From the NCBI RefSeq assembly GCF_965229915.1, contig NZ_CBDDJZ010000002.1, positions 124,001-188,000 on the forward strand: 64,000 nucleotides of DNA, read 5' to 3'. Position numbers and translations under genes: made by a program. Below, piece by piece: positions 60,770 to 64,000 of this stretch. Below the pieces are notes generated by a model that was not told the DNA's origin, searched no databases, and saw only the letters and a program-made list of their open reading frames with translations. Position 1 is the first letter of the stretch; each line of letters starts with the position of its first letter. This DNA is from Marinoscillum sp965229915 (GTDB taxonomy: Bacteria > Bacteroidota > Bacteroidia > Cytophagales > Cyclobacteriaceae).

Positions 60770-61734
60770 TGGCTAAGCTCGTTGATCACCTGGTCGGTGA
60801 GATTTTGGCTATAGCGATGCATCTTCCAATGTCCTGGACTCCAGCCATCCAAAAATCGATAAAAATCCGCCCAGGCATACCGATACAGACCCAGCCACTC
60901 ATTCATAACTAGTTGAAATTCAGATCTATTATCCATCCCTACTTCAAGTTCATTAAAGTAACAATCCAACAACTCAGATTCAAATCGCTCACAAGCTTTA
61001 TCGTCCAGGCAACTACTGATGCAATAAGCCACGTCTTTCATGCCACAGCCTCCACCTACATATTGAAAATCAACGGCAGCCACATGCTCACCATCGCCAA
61101 AACAGAAATTTGCAAGCTTAGCATCTCCATGAACCAGCGTTTGAAATCGTGCCTCATTGAGTCGCTTATCGATGGCTTGAGCAGCTTGTTTGAGCGCTTT
61201 GTTTTTCATTTTTGCCCATTCATCCGGCCTAGTGTCCAGATGCCAGTAAGTGCCAATGGGCCATAGTCCGTTTGGTTCCACGTTCATAAACCGGGCATGA
61301 AAGCGAGCCAACCATTTCAGGCAGCTTTTCACCTTGTCTAAAGTGACTGTACCTGGAGTCAGGCGACTGGAAAATCCACAAGCATTCAAATCTTCCATCA
61401 CCAGAAGCATCTCCGTATCAGACGACACGTCATGAAGTAATTGAGGAACCCGACAATGAGCATCGGTTTGATGTGCGTATTGTTGATACCAGACTGTTTC
61501 CACCAGATAGGATCGTTGCTTCCGCTGGTGTGATAGTTCCGTGTTCCATCCTCTGGGGTTATTGCTCGCATCAGGCCATTGGATATGCTTGGCGATCACA
61601 CTGGGGTAGTCACCTCCCGTCAGATGATAGCGTTTGATCTGTCCGTATCCACTCCACAGCGTCTGTACCGATTCTGATTTTTTGATCAACTCTGCGTTGG
61701 TTGCTGCCAGTATGTGCTCTTCAATAGCGATCAT
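60766..61734 (-). CDS. Phosphotransferase of the APH/ecdysteroid-kinase type
   Basis: 322 aa with a kinase-like fold: the catalytic loop LVHGDAKLANFCFG and the metal-binding DFQYVGGG that follows. Related to aminoglycoside/choline/ecdysteroid kinases; the small molecule is unknown. Coupled to the phosphatase gene; the two may control the level of one phosphorylated metabolite. Confidence 0.82.
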   Translation of the reverse strand: MIAIEEHILAATNAELIKKSESVQTLWSGYGQIKRYHLTGGDYPSVIAKHIQWPDASNNPRGWNTELSHQRKQRSYLVETVWYQQYAHQTDAHCRVPQLLHDVSSDTEMLLVMEDLNACGFSSRLTPGTVTLDKVKSCLKWLARFHARFMNVEPNGLWPIGTYWHLDTRPDEWAKMKNKALKQAAQAIDKRLNEARFQTLVHGDAKLANFCFGDGEHVAAVDFQYVGGGCGMKDVAYCISSCLDDKACERFESELLDCYFNELEVGMDNRSEFQLVMNEWLGLYRYAWADFYRFLDGWSPGHWKMHRYSQNLTDQVINELSQ

Positions 61735-61806
61735 TAGATGTCAAAACTGAGCCATTTTGCTGGGAAGAGCAACCATCTACTGATTTAGATGAAAGGGATC
61801 GCTTGT

Positions 61807-62568
61807 CTAAAACTTCCTTAACATTCCCAAGGTCATAAATGGCATCAGTTTTTTAGCGAGAAACCAGGGCCAAAATGGAACATAAGCGTTATTCTTCTCT
61901 TTGTTGATGGCTTTAACAAGGAGTTTGGAACCCTTCTCCAAAGAAACCATGAAAGGCGGGTTACCGCCCATTGCATCGGTCATCTCTGTCTGAATATATC
62001 CAGGAAAGATGCTGGAAACCTTGATTGGTTTTTTGAGCACATCCACTCGCAATCCTTCTGCCAAACTCTTCAACCCAGCTTTAGTCGCCGCATAGACCGT
62101 CATTGCTCGCGAGTAACCTCTGAAGGCGCTCATCGAAGAAATCAGTACCAGATGCCCATCATTCTGCTCGCGAAAGATCTCCATGGCTGCCTCCATTTGA
62201 GTCAGGGCTCCACAAAAATTGATTTGGGCGGTTTCCATATTCGCTTCCGTAAACCCTTTACCAATTGAACCACCTTTACCAATGCCAGCATTGACAATGA
62301 TTCGACCCAGATTCTCCCCAATAGATTCAAAATCTTTCTTGAAGTCCTGGAAAACAGCAAACACATCAGCTGTCCTGGCAACATCTAAGGGACGAATGAA
62401 GACATGAATGGAGGAATTGATTGCATTTAATTCGTCTTTTAGAGCCTCCAGGTTTTCGACCCTTCTGGCACACAAAGCAAGGTTGGCACCCTGTCTGGCA
62501 AACTCCAATGCCATGCCTTTACCAAGTCCTGAACTCGCTCCGGTTATGAGTATGTTCTTTCGCGTCAT
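61807..62568 (-). CDS. Short-chain dehydrogenase/reductase
   Basis: 253 aa classical SDR: cofactor motif TGASSGLGKG, the catalytic SSM and YAATKAG (Tyr-x-x-x-Lys), and a C-terminal hydrophobic stretch (FWPWFLAKKLMPFMTL) that may associate with membranes. NAD(P)-dependent; substrate unknown. Confidence 0.92.
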   Translation of the reverse strand: MTRKNILITGASSGLGKGMALEFARQGANLALCARRVENLEALKDELNAINSSIHVFIRPLDVARTADVFAVFQDFKKDFESIGENLGRIIVNAGIGKGGSIGKGFTEANMETAQINFCGALTQMEAAMEIFREQNDGHLVLISSMSAFRGYSRAMTVYAATKAGLKSLAEGLRVDVLKKPIKVSSIFPGYIQTEMTDAMGGNPPFMVSLEKGSKLLVKAINKEKNNAYVPFWPWFLAKKLMPFMTLGMLRKF

Positions 62569-62610
62569 ACGGATAAGTTATGGAAATAATGGATAACGAG
62601 TAAGCGTAAT

Positions 62611-64000
62611 TTACAAAGACAACAAGCCATGTATCCGCAAGGTGTCAAGTGCTTCAGAAAACCAAAAAGCTTCGAAGTGCTCGAGATGTTCTAAAAAAGA
62701 TTTCTTCACATCTGCCAACGTCCTGGGTTTAGCTACTGGTGACCAGCTCTCCAACTGCTCGGCTAGCCAATGACCCTCTTTCAAAGGAAGTACTATATCA
62801 AAACTTGTCTTTTTCGTGTGGAATGTCATTTGGATGCGCTCCGCATTCTTCTCCTTTTCACGAACCTTCACCCGAGTTAAAGAAGGCTTCCCTCCTAACC
62901 AAACAATTTTGGCAGTAGGTTTGAATCGATTTTCATCCACGTCACGGTCCAGGCAACTTTGAATGTAAGAAGACTTGATGGTGGTCCGGGGAATGCTGAA
63001 GTCGAACCAATCCTGTAGCGGCAGGTCGAATCCCAATCCATGCATGTAGTTGAACAACGATTTTCTCAAACCTTCACTAAACTGTTGATGATCAATGCCT
63101 GTGGAGTCGTTAAATGCTACGTCATTGTAAGCAAATGCTGCATCAACTGTTACCGGATGAATACCAAATGCATCCGGATCAAGGCCCACCGGACTGTGAG
63201 CCGTCAGAGCAAATTGATGCCAAAACCCTGACTGAATCAGGTTGAGCTCAAAGAGTTGCCGCACCATTTCCATGCTATCTACCGTTTCCTGAATCGTCTG
63301 TGATGGATAGCCATACATCAGGTAAGCATGAACCATAATACCAGCCTCGGTGAAATGGCTCGTGACCTGCGCAACTTGCTCCACGGTAACACCTTTATCG
63401 ATCAGCTTTAGCAAACGATCTGAGGCTACTTCCAACCCTCCTGATACTGCGATACATCCAGAAGCTTGCAGTAAGACACAAAGATCCAGTGTAAAGCTCT
63501 TCTCAAATCGAATATTGGTCCACCACGTAACCACCAGGTTTCTTCGGAGTATTTCCAGAGCTACTTCCCGCATCAGTGCCGGAGGAGCAGCCTCATCCAC
63601 AAAGTGGAATCCTCGTTCTCCGGTCTGCTCGATCAGTGCTTCCATCCGGTCCACCAGTTGCCGGGCCGCGACTGGCTCATAGAGCCTGATGTAATCCAAT
63701 GACACGTCACAGAAAGTACACTTACCCCAGTAGCAGCCGTGTGCCATGGTCAGCTTGTTCCACCGGCCATCACTCCAAAGGCTGTGCATGGGGTTAGCTA
63801 CCTCGATGACTGATATGTATTGATCTAGTAACAGATCAGAATAATCAGGAGTACCCACATCCTTTTGCTTGTAATCCGGTCTTGGAGAGTCGTTTTGGTA
63901 AGTAACCTGGCCATCCTGAAGCAGAAAAGTACGTTTCAGCTGTTGACCTCTTTCTTTGACATAATCGATCAGCAGTTCAATCGGCAACTCCCCATCATCC
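62611..64000 (-). CDS. Radical SAM (B12-binding type) protein, N-terminus beyond window
   Basis: The frame is open to the right edge of the window, so the ATG-like TTG at 63987 is not the real start. The cluster ligands are in HGCYWGKCTFCDVS (C-x5-C-x2-C), followed by the radical SAM barrel (RGFHFVDEAAPPALMREVAL, GGLEVASDRLLKLIDKG). Such proteins often carry an N-terminal B12-binding domain, which would lie outside the window. Reaction unknown. Confidence 0.88.
   Translation of the reverse strand, partial: DDGELPIELLIDYVKERGQQLKRTFLLQDGQVTYQNDSPRPDYKQKDVGTPDYSDLLLDQYISVIEVANPMHSLWSDGRWNKLTMAHGCYWGKCTFCDVSLDYIRLYEPVAARQLVDRMEALIEQTGERGFHFVDEAAPPALMREVALEILRRNLVVTWWTNIRFEKSFTLDLCVLLQASGCIAVSGGLEVASDRLLKLIDKGVTVEQVAQVTSHFTEAGIMVHAYLMYGYPSQTIQETVDSMEMVRQLFELNLIQSGFWHQFALTAHSPVGLDPDAFGIHPVTVDAAFAYNDVAFNDSTGIDHQQFSEGLRKSLFNYMHGLGFDLPLQDWFDFSIPRTTIKSSYIQSCLDRDVDENRFKPTAKIVWLGGKPSLTRVKVREKEKNAERIQMTFHTKKTSFDIVLPLKEGHWLAEQLESWSPVAKPRTLADVKKSFLEHLEHFEAFWFSEALDTLRIHGLLSL

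Overview
The window looks like a chromosomal segment of a Bacteroidota bacterium, most probably of the order Cytophagales. This rests on gene content and style: AUG starts without clear Shine-Dalgarno sequences, a periplasmic TPR histidine kinase, DUF2141 and GreB/ArfB neighbours, CTCTGCGGTTAA-type intergenic repeats and NRPE/QRKLQ-leader proteins. Genus cannot be fixed from the sequence alone. No rRNA, tRNA or CRISPR array was seen.

Layout. (1) 1-16.1 kb is ordinary chromosome: an aldehyde dehydrogenase with its DUF779 partner, a complete RND efflux operon (outer-membrane factor, adaptor, pump) followed by an MFS transporter, a thioesterase, a two-component system, a PAP2_C phosphatase / Ca-Na antiporter / DUF2141 run, and a Dps protein. 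Two gaps of about 800 bp (9.1-9.9 and 14.0-14.8 kb) are packed with copies of an interspersed, hairpin-forming repeat family.

(2) 16,459-34,483 is read here as one complete 18.0-kb Tn3-family transposon. Its ends are 34-bp terminal inverted repeats (29/34 identical), flanked by a perfect 5-bp target duplication (TAGAC). tnpR and tnpA lie at the right end, and the tnpA stop codon lies at the inner edge of the right repeat. The cargo is a second RND pump operon with its own GbsR- and TetR-type regulators, a fatty-acid hydroxylase, an HD-domain gene broken by an in-frame TGA, a degraded universal stress protein gene, and a six-gene group (MarR regulator, YgiD-type extradiol dioxygenase, DUF5519, NAD(P)-binding reductase, YceI, NTF2-like). 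Outside its left end is a nested, cloverleaf-like DNA element whose only recognisable relative lies at 44.7 kb with compensating base changes in its arms.

(3) 35.0-48.5 kb is a second accessory region, probably a defence island. It has a tightly overlapping five-gene minus-strand operon (Xre-type regulator, PLD-SNF2 helicase, Eco57I-like DNA methyltransferase, RecF-like ATPase, HhH-GPD-like protein). This is followed by a cassette bracketed by direct repeats that carries a leader-peptide protein, and by a SIR2-TPR protein resembling anti-phage NADases.

(4) 48.5-64 kb returns to chromosomal genes: SEC-C protein, TPR sensor kinase with a 15-bp tandem repeat in its C-terminus, an orphan deaminase-type toxin candidate, greB plus a decayed greB fragment, arfB, hemerythrin, a CMD/PNPOx/DoxX operon, a SPOR-domain protein, an inositol-phosphatase-like / kinase-like pair, an SDR, and a truncated radical SAM gene at the window end.

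The main novelty candidates are the delimited 18-kb transposon with its efflux/lipid/oxidative-stress cargo, the five-gene restriction-like operon, and the paired nested-hairpin elements.
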